From Streptomyces sp. HUAS 15-9 (GTDB lineage Bacteria; Actinomycetota; Actinomycetes; Streptomycetales; Streptomycetaceae): a stretch of 64,000 nt of DNA. Shown here one piece after another: positions 35,129 to 44,295 of the stretch. A model generated the notes under the pieces. The model saw only the letters and a list, made by a program, of their open reading frames with translations, did not search any database and was not told where the DNA came from. The stretch's first letter is position 1. The number at the start of each line of letters is the position of its first letter. Location: contig NZ_CP106798.1 of assembly GCF_025642155.1 (NCBI RefSeq), positions 5,456,001 to 5,520,000 on the forward strand. The letters are read 5' to 3'. The translations under genes and the position numbers were made by a program.

Positions 35129-36358
35129 ATGAGCTACAGCACGCCTGACTCCTTGCGGCCCGTCACCCTCGACGACGTACGCGGCGCGCAGAAGATGCTC
35201 ACGGGTGTGGCGCGGGTGACCGCGATGGAGGGCAGCAGGCATCTGTCGCAGCTGGTGGGCGCGCCGGTCCACCTCAAGTGCGAGAACCTCCAGCGGACGG
35301 GGTCCTTCAAGCTGAGGGGTGCCTACGTCCGTATCGCCGGCCTGCTGCCCGAGGAGCGCGCCGCCGGTGTCGTGGCCGCGAGCGCCGGGAACCACGCGCA
35401 GGGCGTGGCGCTGGCCTCCGCGCTGCTCGGCGTGCACGCCACCGTGTTCATGCCGAGGGGCGCCCCGCTGCCGAAGATCAGCGCGACCCGGGACTACGGC
35501 GCCGAGGTGCGCCTGCACGGTCAGGTGGTCGACGAGACGCTGGCCGCGGCGCGGGAGTACGCGCAGGAGACGGGCGCCGTCTTCATCCACCCCTTCGACC
35601 ACCCGGACATCATCGCGGGGCAGGGCACGGTCGGCCTGGAGATCCTGGAGCAGTGCCCGGAGGTGGGCACGATCGTCGTCGGCATCGGCGGCGGCGGGCT
35701 CGCGGCCGGCATCGCGGTCGCCGTGAAGACGCTGCGGCCGGACGTGCGGATCATCGGTGTGCAGGCGGCGGGCGCGGCCGCGTACCCGCCCTCGCTCGCG
35801 GCCGGGCGGCCGGTGGCGATCGAGAACCCGGCGACGATGGCCGACGGCATCAAGGTGGGGTGTCCGGGCGAGGTGCCGTTCGGGATCATCGCCGAGCTGG
35901 TGGACGAGGTCCGCACGGTCACCGAGGACCAGCTGTCGGCCGCGCTGCTGCTGTGCCTGGAGCGGGCCAAGCTGGTCGTCGAACCGGCCGGCGCGAGTCC
36001 GGTCGCGGCGCTGCTGGCGGACCCCGGAGCCTTCCCCGGGCCGGTGGTCGCGGTGCTCTCCGGCGGGAACGTCGATCCGGTGCTGCTCCAGCGGGTGCTG
36101 CGCCACGGCATGGCCGCGCAGGGCCGCTACCTGGCCGTTCGGCTTCGGCTGACGGACCGGCCGGGCGCCCTCGCCACGCTTCTCGGGGTGTTGTCAGTGG
36201 TGGACGCTAACGTCCTCGACGTGAGCCATGTACGGACCGACCCGCGGCTCGGGCTCACCGAGGCGGAGGTGGAACTGCACCTGGAGACAAAGGGCCCGGA
36301 GCACTGCGCCGAGGTCGGCCAGGCCCTGCGCGAGGCGGGATACACGGTCATCGATTGA
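35129..36358 (+). CDS. ilvA: Threonine ammonia-lyase with C-terminal ACT domain
   Basis: A PLP enzyme of 409 aa that deaminates threonine to 2-oxobutyrate, feeding isoleucine synthesis or threonine use. PLP-lysine K61 lies in TGSFKLRGAY, SAGNHAQGVALA binds the substrate and GGGGLAAGIA binds the phosphate. A single ACT domain fills residues about 330-409 (LAVRLRLTDRPGALATLLGV). One ACT-like domain and this length fit the shorter type also called catabolic or TdcB-like with ACT. The ATG at 35129 gives MSYSTPDSLRPVTLDDVRGA. Confidence 0.9.
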   Translation: MSYSTPDSLRPVTLDDVRGAQKMLTGVARVTAMEGSRHLSQLVGAPVHLKCENLQRTGSFKLRGAYVRIAGLLPEERAAGVVAASAGNHAQGVALASALLGVHATVFMPRGAPLPKISATRDYGAEVRLHGQVVDETLAAAREYAQETGAVFIHPFDHPDIIAGQGTVGLEILEQCPEVGTIVVGIGGGGLAAGIAVAVKTLRPDVRIIGVQAAGAAAYPPSLAAGRPVAIENPATMADGIKVGCPGEVPFGIIAELVDEVRTVTEDQLSAALLLCLERAKLVVEPAGASPVAALLADPGAFPGPVVAVLSGGNVDPVLLQRVLRHGMAAQGRYLAVRLRLTDRPGALATLLGVLSVVDANVLDVSHVRTDPRLGLTEAEVELHLETKGPEHCAEVGQALREAGYTVID

Positions 36359-36460
36359 GGTCGGAGACCTCGACGGCACTCATCCTTCACCTCGCTCGGG
36401 CAACGTCGAGCCCGTCACTCGTTCGGGCAATGACGAGAAAATTCCATTGAGTGACGCGAT

Positions 36461-36472
36461 ATAACGCGTTAT
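36461..36472. promoter_or_regulatory. Perfect palindrome ATAACGCGTTAT upstream of the ABC exporter operon
   Basis: A 12-bp perfect dyad, overlapping a TATAAC -10-like hexamer at 36460-36465, lies 67 bp before the ABC ATPase start. This AT-rich site in a GC-rich intergenic region is a good operator candidate for a TetR- or MarR-type repressor, which is not encoded next to it. Confidence 0.5.
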
Positions 36473-36539
36473 GGTCTGTTGTGCAGCCGCAGCCACTCCC
36501 CAGCCATTTCGCCCCATCCCCAAAGACGTGGAGATTCAT

Positions 36540-37550
36540 ATGCCAGGCGCCATCTATGCCGAAGGCCTGGTGAAGACCTTCGGCGACGTAAGGGCACTGG
36601 ACGGCGTCGACCTCGATGTCCCCGAAGGCACCGTCCTCGGCCTGCTCGGGCCGAACGGCGCCGGCAAGACGACGGCCGTCCGCTGTCTGACGACCCTGCT
36701 CCGCCCCGACAGCGGCAAGGCCGTGGTCGCGGGTGTGGACGTCCTCAAGCACCCCGACGCCGTCCGCTGCTCCATAGGCCTGTCCGGCCAGTTTGCGGCG
36801 GTCGACGAATACCTCACCGGCCGCGAGAACCTGCAGATGGTCGGTCGGCTGTACCAGATGGGCGCGAAGGCGTCGAAGGCCCGCGCGGTGGAGCTGCTGC
36901 AGCAGTTCAACCTCACGGACGCCGCAGACCGCCCCGCCAAGACCTACTCCGGAGGCATGCGCCGCCGGCTCGACCTCGCGGCCGCGCTCGTGGTGTCGCC
37001 GCCCGTGATGTTCATGGACGAGCCGACGACAGGCCTCGACCCGCGCAACCGCCAGCAGCTGTGGGAGGTCATCAAGCAGCTGGTCTCCGGCGGTACGACA
37101 CTGCTGCTCACCACCCAGTATCTGGAAGAGGCCGACCACCTGGCCCACGACATAGCCGTCGTCGACCACGGCCGCGTCATCGCCAAGGGCACCTCCGACC
37201 AGCTCAAGGCCCGCACAGGAGGCGAGCGCGTCGAGGTCGTCGTGCACCAGCGCGAGGACATCGTGACGGCCGCCGAGGTGCTGGGCGGCTTCGGCAAGGG
37301 CGACACCACGGTCGAGGAGCACACGCGCAAGCTGACCGTCCCCGTCACCGGCGGCGCCAAGCTGCTCGCCGAGGTCATCCGCGAACTGGACACGCGCGGC
37401 ATCGAGATAGACGACATCGGACTGCGCCGCCCCACCCTCGACGACGTCTTCCTGTCCCTGACGGGACATGTGGCGGAGGAGAAGGAAGAGGGCAACGGCG
37501 CCTCGAAGAAGCCCGGTGACCGCAAGAAGAACAAGGAGACCGCGAAGTGA
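36540..37550 (+). CDS. ABC exporter ATP-binding protein, DrrA family
   Basis: A 336-aa ATPase with Walker A GPNGAGKTT (37-45), signature YSGGMRRRLDLA, Walker B MFMDEPTTGLD and the DrrA-type C-terminal domain including LRRPTLDDVFLSLTG. It ends in a Lys/Glu-rich tail. It belongs to the group exporting drugs, lipids or glycans. ATG 36540 has GTGGAG upstream; longer in-frame starts read through the promoter region. Its stop overlaps the start of the permease gene (GTGA), so they are translationally coupled. Confidence 0.93.
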   Translation: MPGAIYAEGLVKTFGDVRALDGVDLDVPEGTVLGLLGPNGAGKTTAVRCLTTLLRPDSGKAVVAGVDVLKHPDAVRCSIGLSGQFAAVDEYLTGRENLQMVGRLYQMGAKASKARAVELLQQFNLTDAADRPAKTYSGGMRRRLDLAAALVVSPPVMFMDEPTTGLDPRNRQQLWEVIKQLVSGGTTLLLTTQYLEEADHLAHDIAVVDHGRVIAKGTSDQLKARTGGERVEVVVHQREDIVTAAEVLGGFGKGDTTVEEHTRKLTVPVTGGAKLLAEVIRELDTRGIEIDDIGLRRPTLDDVFLSLTGHVAEEKEEGNGASKKPGDRKKNKETAK

Positions 37551-38404
37551 GTGCCGTATCCGACGCGACACCGGTCGCGGCCCCCGGCAACCCGTTCAGC
37601 AGATCCCTGAGGGACTCGCTGATCGTTGCCCAGCGCAATCTGATCCGCATGTCCAGGATCCCGGAGATGGTCATCTTCGGGCTCATACAGCCGATCATGT
37701 TCGTGGTGCTGTTCACCTATGTGTTCGGCGGATCCATGAAGATCGGCACCAGCACCAGCGCGGCCGACTACACGAACTTCCTGATGGCAGGCATCTTCGC
37801 GCAGACCGTCACGTTCGCCACGGCCAGTTCCGGCGCGGGCATCGCCGACGACATGCACAAGGGCCTCATCGACCGCTTCCGCTCCCTGCCCATGGCACGC
37901 GGCGCGGTGCTGACCGGGCGCACCCTCGCCGACCTGGTCCAGACGGCGCTGACCCTGCTCGTCCTCGCGGTCGTCGCCCTGCTGGTCGGCTGGCGCACGA
38001 GCACGTTCGGGGACACCAACGCCGCGAGGATCCTCGGCGCCTTCGGCCTGCTGCTCCTGCTCGGGTACGCGTTCACCTGGATCGGCGCACTGATAGGCCT
38101 GACCGTCCGCACCCCGGAGGCGGCCACCTCCGGCGGGCTGATCTGGCTCTTCCCGGTGACCTTCATATCCAACGCGTTCGTGGACACCAGCAATATGACC
38201 CCGTGGCTGCGGCATGTCGCGGAGTGGAACCCGTTCAGTGCCACGGTCCAGGCGTGCCGTGTGCTGTTCGCCAACCCCGGCCAGTCCCACTCGGAGGCCT
38301 GGCCCATGCAGCACCCGGTGTGGGCCTCGCTGATCTACTCGATCCTGATCATCGTCGTCTTCCGTACCCTGGCGGTCCGGAAGTACCGCTCGGCCACCGC
38401 ATGA
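37547..38404 (+). CDS. ABC exporter permease, DrrB family (ABC-2 type)
   Basis: A 285-aa membrane protein with six predicted helices (e.g. MVIFGLIQPIMFVVLFTYVF, TLLVLAVVALLVGW, LLLLLGYAFTWIGALIGLTV, SLIYSILIIVVFRTLAV). The ABC-2 motif region with PEAATSGGLIWLFPVTFISN and the invariant NPFSATVQACR are present. With the DrrA-type ATPase it forms a two-gene export system. A perfect hairpin terminator follows within 5 bp of the stop codon. Confidence 0.92.
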   Translation: MSAVSDATPVAAPGNPFSRSLRDSLIVAQRNLIRMSRIPEMVIFGLIQPIMFVVLFTYVFGGSMKIGTSTSAADYTNFLMAGIFAQTVTFATASSGAGIADDMHKGLIDRFRSLPMARGAVLTGRTLADLVQTALTLLVLAVVALLVGWRTSTFGDTNAARILGAFGLLLLLGYAFTWIGALIGLTVRTPEAATSGGLIWLFPVTFISNAFVDTSNMTPWLRHVAEWNPFSATVQACRVLFANPGQSHSEAWPMQHPVWASLIYSILIIVVFRTLAVRKYRSATA

Positions 38405-38408
38405 CGAG

Positions 38409-38437
38409 GCCCCCGGCGTCCTGCGGACGCCGGGGGC
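38409..38437. terminator. Bidirectional terminator between the exporter operon and greA
   Basis: Perfect 13-bp stem GCCCCCGGCGTCC/GGACGCCGGGGGC with a 3-nt loop between convergent genes; no T-run, as is common in Streptomyces. Confidence 0.8.
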
Positions 38438-38461
38438 TGGCCGGGAAACCGGCAGCCGGGT

Positions 38462-38962
38462 TCAGCCCGAGTAGGCCTCGGCCTTGAGGATCCGCACGGA
38501 GGCCTTCTTGCCGTTCGGCAGCTCGTACTCCGCGTCCTCGCCGACCTTGTGGCCGATCACGCCGGAGCCCAGCGGGGACTGCGGCGAGTACGTCTCGACA
38601 TCGGCGCTCGCGTACTCGCGCGACGCGAGCAGGAACGTCATCGTGTCGTCCTCGTCGCCGTCGAAGGCGATCGTCACGACCATGCCGGGGGCCACGGCAC
38701 CGTCCGCGGAGTTCGGAGCCTCGCCGACCTTGGCGTTCTCCAGAAGCTGGGTCAGCTGGCGCACACGGAGCTCCTGCTTGCCCTGCTCCTCCTTGGCCGC
38801 GTGGTACCCGCCGTTCTCGCGCAGGTCGCCCTCCTCGCGCGCGGCCGCGATCTTGGCGGCGATCTCCGTGCGCGCAGGACCAGACAGGTACTCCAGCTCG
38901 GCCTTGAGCTGGTTGTACGCCTCCTGGGTCAGCCAGGTGACGTTCTCGCTGGTCTGGGTCAC
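38462..38962 (-). CDS. greA: Transcription elongation factor GreA
   Basis: A 166-aa RNA polymerase secondary-channel factor that rescues backtracked complexes by stimulating transcript cleavage. The N-terminal coiled coil carries the catalytic-tip acidic region AAREEGDLRENGGYHAAKEE, and the C-terminal domain has SPLGSGVIGHKVGE. The GTG start at 38962 follows GAGGAGCA; the in-frame ATG upstream (38992) lies before it. A conserved core gene next to DUF4307 and mca in Streptomyces. Confidence 0.95.
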   Translation of the reverse strand: MTQTSENVTWLTQEAYNQLKAELEYLSGPARTEIAAKIAAAREEGDLRENGGYHAAKEEQGKQELRVRQLTQLLENAKVGEAPNSADGAVAPGMVVTIAFDGDEDDTMTFLLASREYASADVETYSPQSPLGSGVIGHKVGEDAEYELPNGKKASVRILKAEAYSG

Positions 38963-39129
38963 AGGTGCTCCTCGTAGGTACTGGGAATACAAAGCATCGC
39001 CCTACCCAGAAGAATGTTCCTTCACGGATGGGCGAAACCACGAGCCTAACAATTCAACGGCCGAAGGGGGAGGACATAAGCCATCAGAATTACGTCAACG
39101 CAGGTCAGCGCCTATGTGCCAGGGCGAAG

Positions 39130-39528
39130 TCACCCGGCGTGGCAGCCGACCAGCTCGGCCGTCGTGCCCCGGGCCGTCGTACGGAGCGTTACGACCTTGT
39201 CGATGCGTGTGGCCGAACCGGTGAAGCGGAAGTCCGCCCGGCCGACCTCTGTGCCGTCCTCGCTCTGGGAGCGCAGCGTGCAGTAGCCGTCGACGTCGGC
39301 GTCCTTGTGGACCTCCAGATGCACCTCGACCGCGCTGTCCGAGGCCTTGAAGGCGATCACCTGCGCGCTGATCTCGTTCTGCGCGACGTAGTGGTAGGCG
39401 AAGTAGCCGATCAGCGCCAGCAGGGCCGCACCGAAGGCGGTCCCGGCGATCTTCAGCCGGCGGTCGGAGCGCTCCTCGGAGGGACGGCCGTAGCGGCCCT
39501 CGGGCAGCCGCGTGCTCGCCGTACTCAT
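39130..39528 (-). CDS. DUF4307 membrane protein
   Basis: A 132-aa actinobacterial protein with a cytoplasmic Arg-rich N-terminus (PEGRYGRPSEERSDRRLK), one helix (IAGTAFGAALLALIGYFAYH) and an extracytoplasmic beta-domain (SAQVIAFKASDSAVEVHLEV, DGYCTLRSQSEDGTEVGR ... ELVGCHAG) with two Cys that may form a disulfide. Start ATG 39528 has GAGAGGAC upstream. It lies between greA and mca as in other Streptomyces; function unknown. Confidence 0.85.
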   Translation of the reverse strand: MSTASTRLPEGRYGRPSEERSDRRLKIAGTAFGAALLALIGYFAYHYVAQNEISAQVIAFKASDSAVEVHLEVHKDADVDGYCTLRSQSEDGTEVGRADFRFTGSATRIDKVVTLRTTARGTTAELVGCHAG

Positions 39529-39731
39529 GATCGTCCTCTCGCCGGGCCGGGACATACACCCCGAAAGGGGTCTCCGAGGCTGGACCCCGGAATTATTCGC
39601 CCCCCGATTCGGTCACTATAGAAGTCCCCCGCCCGCCGCCCGACCGCCGCCCCTCGACGACGTCCCTGCGGGACGGCCCCCAATCAAACGCACCCGAAGA
39701 CACCGGGCGCCAATTCACTGAGGATCGAGTC

Positions 39732-40613
39732 TTGACTGACCAGCTGCGACTGATGGCCGTTCATGCGCACCCCGACGACGAGTCGAGCAAGGGCGCGGCC
39801 ACCATGGCGAAGTACGTGTCCGAGGGGGTGGACGTGCTGGTGGTGACCTGCACGGGCGGGGAGCGCGGCTCCATCCTCAATCCCAAGCTGCAGGGCGACA
39901 AGTACATCGAGGAGCACATCCACGAGGTACGCAAGAAAGAGATGGACGAGGCCCGCGAGATCCTCGGCGTCAAGCAGGAGTGGCTCGGCTTCGTCGACTC
40001 CGGTCTGCCCGAGGGCGACCCGCTGCCCCCGCTGCCCGAGGGCTGCTTCGCCCTGGAGGACGTCGACAAGGCGGCCGGCGGGCTGGTCAGGCAGATTCGC
40101 GCGTTCCGTCCCCAGGTGATCACCACCTACGACGAGAACGGCGGCTACCCGCACCCCGACCACATCATGACCCACAAGATCTCCATGGTGGCGTTCGAGG
40201 GCGCGGCGGACACCGAGAAGTACCCGGAGTCCGAGTTCGGCCCCGCCTACCAGCCGCTCAAGCTCTACTACAACCAGGGCTTCAACCGCCCCCGCACCGA
40301 GGCGCTGCACAACGCGCTGCTCGACCGCGGCATGGAGTCGCCCTACGGGGAGTGGCTCAAGCGCTGGGCGGAGTTCGAGCGCACGGAGCGCACGCTCACC
40401 ACGCACGTGCCCTGTGCCGACTTCTTCGAGATCCGCGACAAGGCGCTGATCGCCCACGCCACGCAGATCGACCCGGACGGCGGCTGGTTCCGGGTGCCGT
40501 TGGAGCTCCAGAAGGAGGTCTGGCCGACCGAGGAGTACGAGCTCGCGAAGTCTCTCGTGGATTCCTCCCTCCCCGAGGACGACCTCTTTGCGGGCATCCG
40601 CGACAATGCCTGA
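39732..40613 (+). CDS. mca: Mycothiol S-conjugate amidase
   Basis: A 293-aa zinc amidase that cleaves mycothiol conjugates of toxins or drugs to release mercapturic acids for export. The family metal motif AHPDD (12-16) and the second ligand in YPHPDHIM are present, as are KEMDEA and the TYDENGGYPHPDH motif that separate Mca/MshB from other PIG-L proteins. The GlyR-type length and C-terminus favour Mca over MshB. TTG start at 39732 behind TGAGGAT. It overlaps the next small membrane protein gene. Confidence 0.93.
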   Translation: MTDQLRLMAVHAHPDDESSKGAATMAKYVSEGVDVLVVTCTGGERGSILNPKLQGDKYIEEHIHEVRKKEMDEAREILGVKQEWLGFVDSGLPEGDPLPPLPEGCFALEDVDKAAGGLVRQIRAFRPQVITTYDENGGYPHPDHIMTHKISMVAFEGAADTEKYPESEFGPAYQPLKLYYNQGFNRPRTEALHNALLDRGMESPYGEWLKRWAEFERTERTLTTHVPCADFFEIRDKALIAHATQIDPDGGWFRVPLELQKEVWPTEEYELAKSLVDSSLPEDDLFAGIRDNA

Positions 40614-40857
40614 CATGAGCGCGAGCCTGGCACTGACGCACCTCGTCCCCCTGGCCAAGGAGGTCGACCAGAACAAGGTCACCCCTGGCGTCCTCGGCTT
40701 CATCGTCTTCGCAGTGATGGCCGTGGCCGTGTGGGGCCTGATGAAGTCCATGAACAAGCACATGGGGAAGGTCGAATTCAAGGAGGCCCCGGACCCGAAG
40801 GCGGAGTCCGGGACCTCCGGGGCCCCCGTGGCCGAAGAGAAGACGCAGCAGGGCTGA
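40606..40857 (+). CDS. Small single-pass membrane protein linked to mca
   Basis: A protein of 83 aa from ATG 40606 (overlapping the mca stop codon) or 80 aa from ATG 40615. It has one helix (VLGFIVFAVMAVAVWGLM), then a basic KSMNKHMGKV segment and a disordered acidic cytoplasmic tail. A conserved companion of mca in Streptomyces; function unknown. Confidence 0.78.
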   Translation: MPDMSASLALTHLVPLAKEVDQNKVTPGVLGFIVFAVMAVAVWGLMKSMNKHMGKVEFKEAPDPKAESGTSGAPVAEEKTQQG

Positions 40858-40881
40858 CCAAAGGCGCAGCGGCGACCGGGG

Positions 40882-43800
40882 TCACTGCCTGGCCGGCACC
40901 GGTACCCCCATGACCTCCCGGGCATGCCGGTCCGGCACCATGCCGAGCCGCCACGCCTGCCAGCCCGCCTCCAGGTTCACCCCGCGCTCCAGCAGCAGCG
41001 CGTACGCCGCGGTGTACTCGTCCAGCTTTCCGTCGCGGGCCGGGTGCCCGGTGCGGGAGAGCTGGGCCAGCTCCTCCTGGGCGACGGCCGTGCCGACCTC
41101 CACACCGCCGGGCGCGGCGTAGGGGAGCAGGGTGGAGCGCAGGAAGCGGGCCCAGTCCTCGCCGCGCCGGTCGCCGTACGCGGTGAACAGTCCGGTCGCC
41201 TCGTCGCACAGGGCGAGGGCCTGCTGGGTGCGGGCGTTGCCCGCGTCCACGACGGCCAGCTCCAGGCAGGTCCAGGCCTCGCCGTGGGCCACGCCGATGC
41301 GGTGGAAGTCGGCGCGTGCGTCGACGAGCAGTTGCCTGGCGAAGCCCGAGTTCCTCAGTGAGCCCGTCTGGGCGGCGCGCTGGTCCCGGGTCACCCGGGC
41401 CGAGTGGTGGCGGGCGCAGGCCAGGCCGTAGACGTCGCGCATCCGGGAGAACATCGTGCGCGAGCGTTCCAGCTCGCGGACCGACAGATCCAGGTTGCCC
41501 GTCTGCTCCAGGGCCTGGCCCAGGTAGTAGACCGTCCAGGCCTCACCGCGCACATCCTCGTTGTCGCGGTGCCGGGCGGCCGCCTGTCGCAGTCCGTCCA
41601 CCGCCGGGGACGGGTCGCCGGCCACCAGCCGGGCGCGGGCCAGCTGGGTGAGGGCCCAGGCCTCGCCGCGGGCGTCGCGGGTACGGCCGTAACGTTCGAG
41701 GGCGGCCCGCAGCTCGTCCTCCGCGCGGGGCACGTCCCCCATCCGCAGCCCCAGCTGGCCCAGCTGGAAGTGGGCCCACGCCTCGCCGTGCAGGGATCCG
41801 CCCTCGCGGTGCAGGACGAGGGATCTGTCCAGCAGGTCCAGCGCCTCCGGCAGCCGGCCGCGGTCGCGCTGGACCGCGGCCAGCGCGTGCATCGTCCAGG
41901 CGCGGTCCGTCGCCAGTTCGGGTGGCGCCTGCAGATCCAGGGCCTCCTGAAGCTTCGCCGCCGCCTCGGTGAGATTGCCCTGGTGGTGCAGTGTGATGCC
42001 GAGCGAGCACAGGGCACGGGCGGCGCCCGCGTCGTGATGCGCCTCCATATAGAGATCGACGACGGAGGCCAGGGTGGTACGGGCCTTGTCCAGCTCGCCT
42101 AGCTGGCGGGCCGCGATGCCGGTGCGCCACTGCACCGAGCGCACCAGAAGACCCTGGTCGACGGCCTGCGCCAGCTCGCTGATCTCACCGAGGCGGTAGA
42201 GGTCACCGCGCAGCAGGCAGTAGTCGCACAGCGCGCCGAGCAGGTTCAGTACGGCCGCCTGGTTGACGCCCTCCGCATGGCGCAGGGCCGCCGTGATGAA
42301 GCTCGACTCGTCGTCCAGCCAGCGCAGCGCCTCGTCGAGGGAGGTGAAGCCGTGCGGGCCGAAGCGGTCCGAGCGGGTGGACATGTTGCCGTCGACCAGA
42401 CGGAGCACGGAGTCGGCGAGCTCCGCGTAGTTCACGATCAGGCGCTCCTGCGCGGCCGTGCGCTCGGCAGGCTCCTCCTCGTCCAGGAGGCGGGCCTGGG
42501 CGAAGGCGCGGACCAGGTCGTGCAGCCGGTAGCGGCTACCGCGGACATGGTCGATCAGGCCGGCGTGCGCGAGCACCACCAGATGGCGGGTCGCCTCCGC
42601 CTCGTCCGTGGCGAGCAGGGCGGCGGCCGCGGCCGCGCCGAGCGAGGCGCGCCCGGCGAGGGCGAGTCTTCTCAGCAGCCGGCGCCCGGACTCGGACTGG
42701 TCGCTGTAGCGCAGCCAGAGCGCGCGCTCGACGGGTTCCACCGGGCCGTACGCCGCCAGGTCCGTGGCCAGCCGGCGCGGTGAGCGTGGGCCGAGGGACG
42801 AGCCGGCGATGCGCAGCGCGAGCGGCAGTCCGCCGCACGATTCCCTGATCCGGTCGGCCGATTCGGCGTCGTAGGGGCCGGACAGGTCCTGTGCTGCCGC
42901 GCCCAGCAGTTCCTCGGAGCCGGCCGCGTCCAGCGACTCGACCGGGAGGTGGTGCACCCAGGCCGCAAGGTCCGCGGGCAGGTCGAGGGGCTCCCGGGCG
43001 GTGACCAGGACCAGGCTGTCGGAGCGCTCGGGGACGAGGGTGCACACCTGGTCGGGGTCCGAGGCGTCGTCAAGCACGATCGTCACCGCAAGGCCCGTCA
43101 GATGCTGGTGGTACAGCTCGCTCAGCCGCTTGACCTGCTGGTCCGGGGAGGAGCGCTCACGGAACAGGAGCTGTTCGCGGGGCGCGCCGAACCGGTTGAG
43201 CAGATGCAGCAGGGCGTCGCGGGTGGGCAGCGGCGGCTCCTCCCGGCTGTCGCCGCGCAGATCGACGACGACGGCGCCGCGGAAGTGGTCCCTGAGGTCG
43301 TGCGTGGCGCGGACGGCGAGCGTGGTGCGGCCGGATCCGGGCGTCCCGTGCAGCACGACCACCGTCGGCCGGGTCTCGGTGGCCGCCCTGGCCGCCCGCA
43401 CCCACTGCCGGATCCGGGCCAGCTCCGGCCGCCGTCCCGCGAACGGCCCTTCGGGTTCGGGGAGTTGACCGAACGACTGCTCCAGCACCGTACGTCGGCG
43501 GGCCGCCGCGCTCTTGTCCGAGCCGCGCAGCTGCGGGCCCGTCTTCTTCGGGCCGGTGGAGGCGCTGAGCACCCGCTGCTGGTCCAGGAACGGGCGGATA
43601 CCGCGCACCTCCAGCGCCGTCAGCCACTGCAGGCGCAACTGCTCGGGGCCGCCCGGCTGTCCGACGGCTCCGGCGCGGTGGTGGGCGGCGGGCAGATGGG
43701 AGCCCGCCACCTTCACGACGGTGGTGGCCGCGCCCACGACGCCCACGGCCACGCCCGCGCCGACCGCCGTGCCCGCGCCGGTGCCGAGGGAGAGGTCGGC

Positions 43801-44082
43801 CACGGTGGCGGCGACCGCGGCGACGGCCGCTATCAGCAGGGGAGTTCCGGCGCCCTCACGGGCGTAGCGCTGCCCGAAGGTCTGCCGTCCCGCGTCGGCC
43901 TCGTCCAGGCCGCGGGTATAGGCCTCGTACTCCTCCGCGGCGGACTGGGCCATGGCGTCCAGGGCACCGCGCGCCCGTGACAGCAGCACCTGTCCGTCCA
44001 CGCGCCCGCCCGAGCGCCGTACCTCCTCCTCCACGGACCGCACCACCAGCCGCTCGGCCTCCGTCCGATGACTGTCCCGCAT
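40882..44082 (-). CDS. STAND NTPase with TPR repeats (AfsR-like architecture)
   Basis: A 1066-aa protein. It has a helical N-terminus, a Gly/Ala/Val-rich stretch (about 80-127: PLLIAAVAAVAATVADLSLG and GTAVGAGVAVGVVGAATTVV) that may form one or two membrane helices, an NB-ARC-like NTPase (about 215-520) and about ten TPR-like repeats (about 560-1040). The P-loop is GTPGSGRTT (246-254), with Arg replacing the usual Lys; Walker B-like VTIVLDDASD follows and a GLPLA motif is present (GGLPLALRIAG). It lacks the N-terminal SARP DNA-binding domain. ATG 44082 has GGAGGGGG upstream. Signalling role is inferred from the family. Confidence 0.85.
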   Translation of the reverse strand: MRDSHRTEAERLVVRSVEEEVRRSGGRVDGQVLLSRARGALDAMAQSAAEEYEAYTRGLDEADAGRQTFGQRYAREGAGTPLLIAAVAAVAATVADLSLGTGAGTAVGAGVAVGVVGAATTVVKVAGSHLPAAHHRAGAVGQPGGPEQLRLQWLTALEVRGIRPFLDQQRVLSASTGPKKTGPQLRGSDKSAAARRRTVLEQSFGQLPEPEGPFAGRRPELARIRQWVRAARAATETRPTVVVLHGTPGSGRTTLAVRATHDLRDHFRGAVVVDLRGDSREEPPLPTRDALLHLLNRFGAPREQLLFRERSSPDQQVKRLSELYHQHLTGLAVTIVLDDASDPDQVCTLVPERSDSLVLVTAREPLDLPADLAAWVHHLPVESLDAAGSEELLGAAAQDLSGPYDAESADRIRESCGGLPLALRIAGSSLGPRSPRRLATDLAAYGPVEPVERALWLRYSDQSESGRRLLRRLALAGRASLGAAAAAALLATDEAEATRHLVVLAHAGLIDHVRGSRYRLHDLVRAFAQARLLDEEEPAERTAAQERLIVNYAELADSVLRLVDGNMSTRSDRFGPHGFTSLDEALRWLDDESSFITAALRHAEGVNQAAVLNLLGALCDYCLLRGDLYRLGEISELAQAVDQGLLVRSVQWRTGIAARQLGELDKARTTLASVVDLYMEAHHDAGAARALCSLGITLHHQGNLTEAAAKLQEALDLQAPPELATDRAWTMHALAAVQRDRGRLPEALDLLDRSLVLHREGGSLHGEAWAHFQLGQLGLRMGDVPRAEDELRAALERYGRTRDARGEAWALTQLARARLVAGDPSPAVDGLRQAAARHRDNEDVRGEAWTVYYLGQALEQTGNLDLSVRELERSRTMFSRMRDVYGLACARHHSARVTRDQRAAQTGSLRNSGFARQLLVDARADFHRIGVAHGEAWTCLELAVVDAGNARTQQALALCDEATGLFTAYGDRRGEDWARFLRSTLLPYAAPGGVEVGTAVAQEELAQLSRTGHPARDGKLDEYTAAYALLLERGVNLEAGWQAWRLGMVPDRHAREVMGVPVPARQ

Positions 44083-44295
44083 GTCACGTCCCCCTCCGGC
44101 GGCAACTCCTTTGTCTACGAGTGTCCTTCGGGGGAGGCGGGAGCGCGAGGGGGGGGCGACGATCACGAAGGGCATGAACAGGGATGACCTCCTCGCCTTC
44201 ATGCGGGAGTACGCCGCGCCCACGGACGGGTGATGCGCGTGTCCGCGGGTGTGGCTATCGTGACCACAGATATCGAAGGGTTGACGGGGGAGCAC

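Noticed and set aside
44174..44233. Tiny ORF MNRDDLLAFMREYAAPTDG between the STAND NTPase and the membrane protein gene
   Set aside because: Only 19 codons. It resembles the beginning of some flavin/PPOX-type proteins but there is no continuation, so it is at most a remnant.
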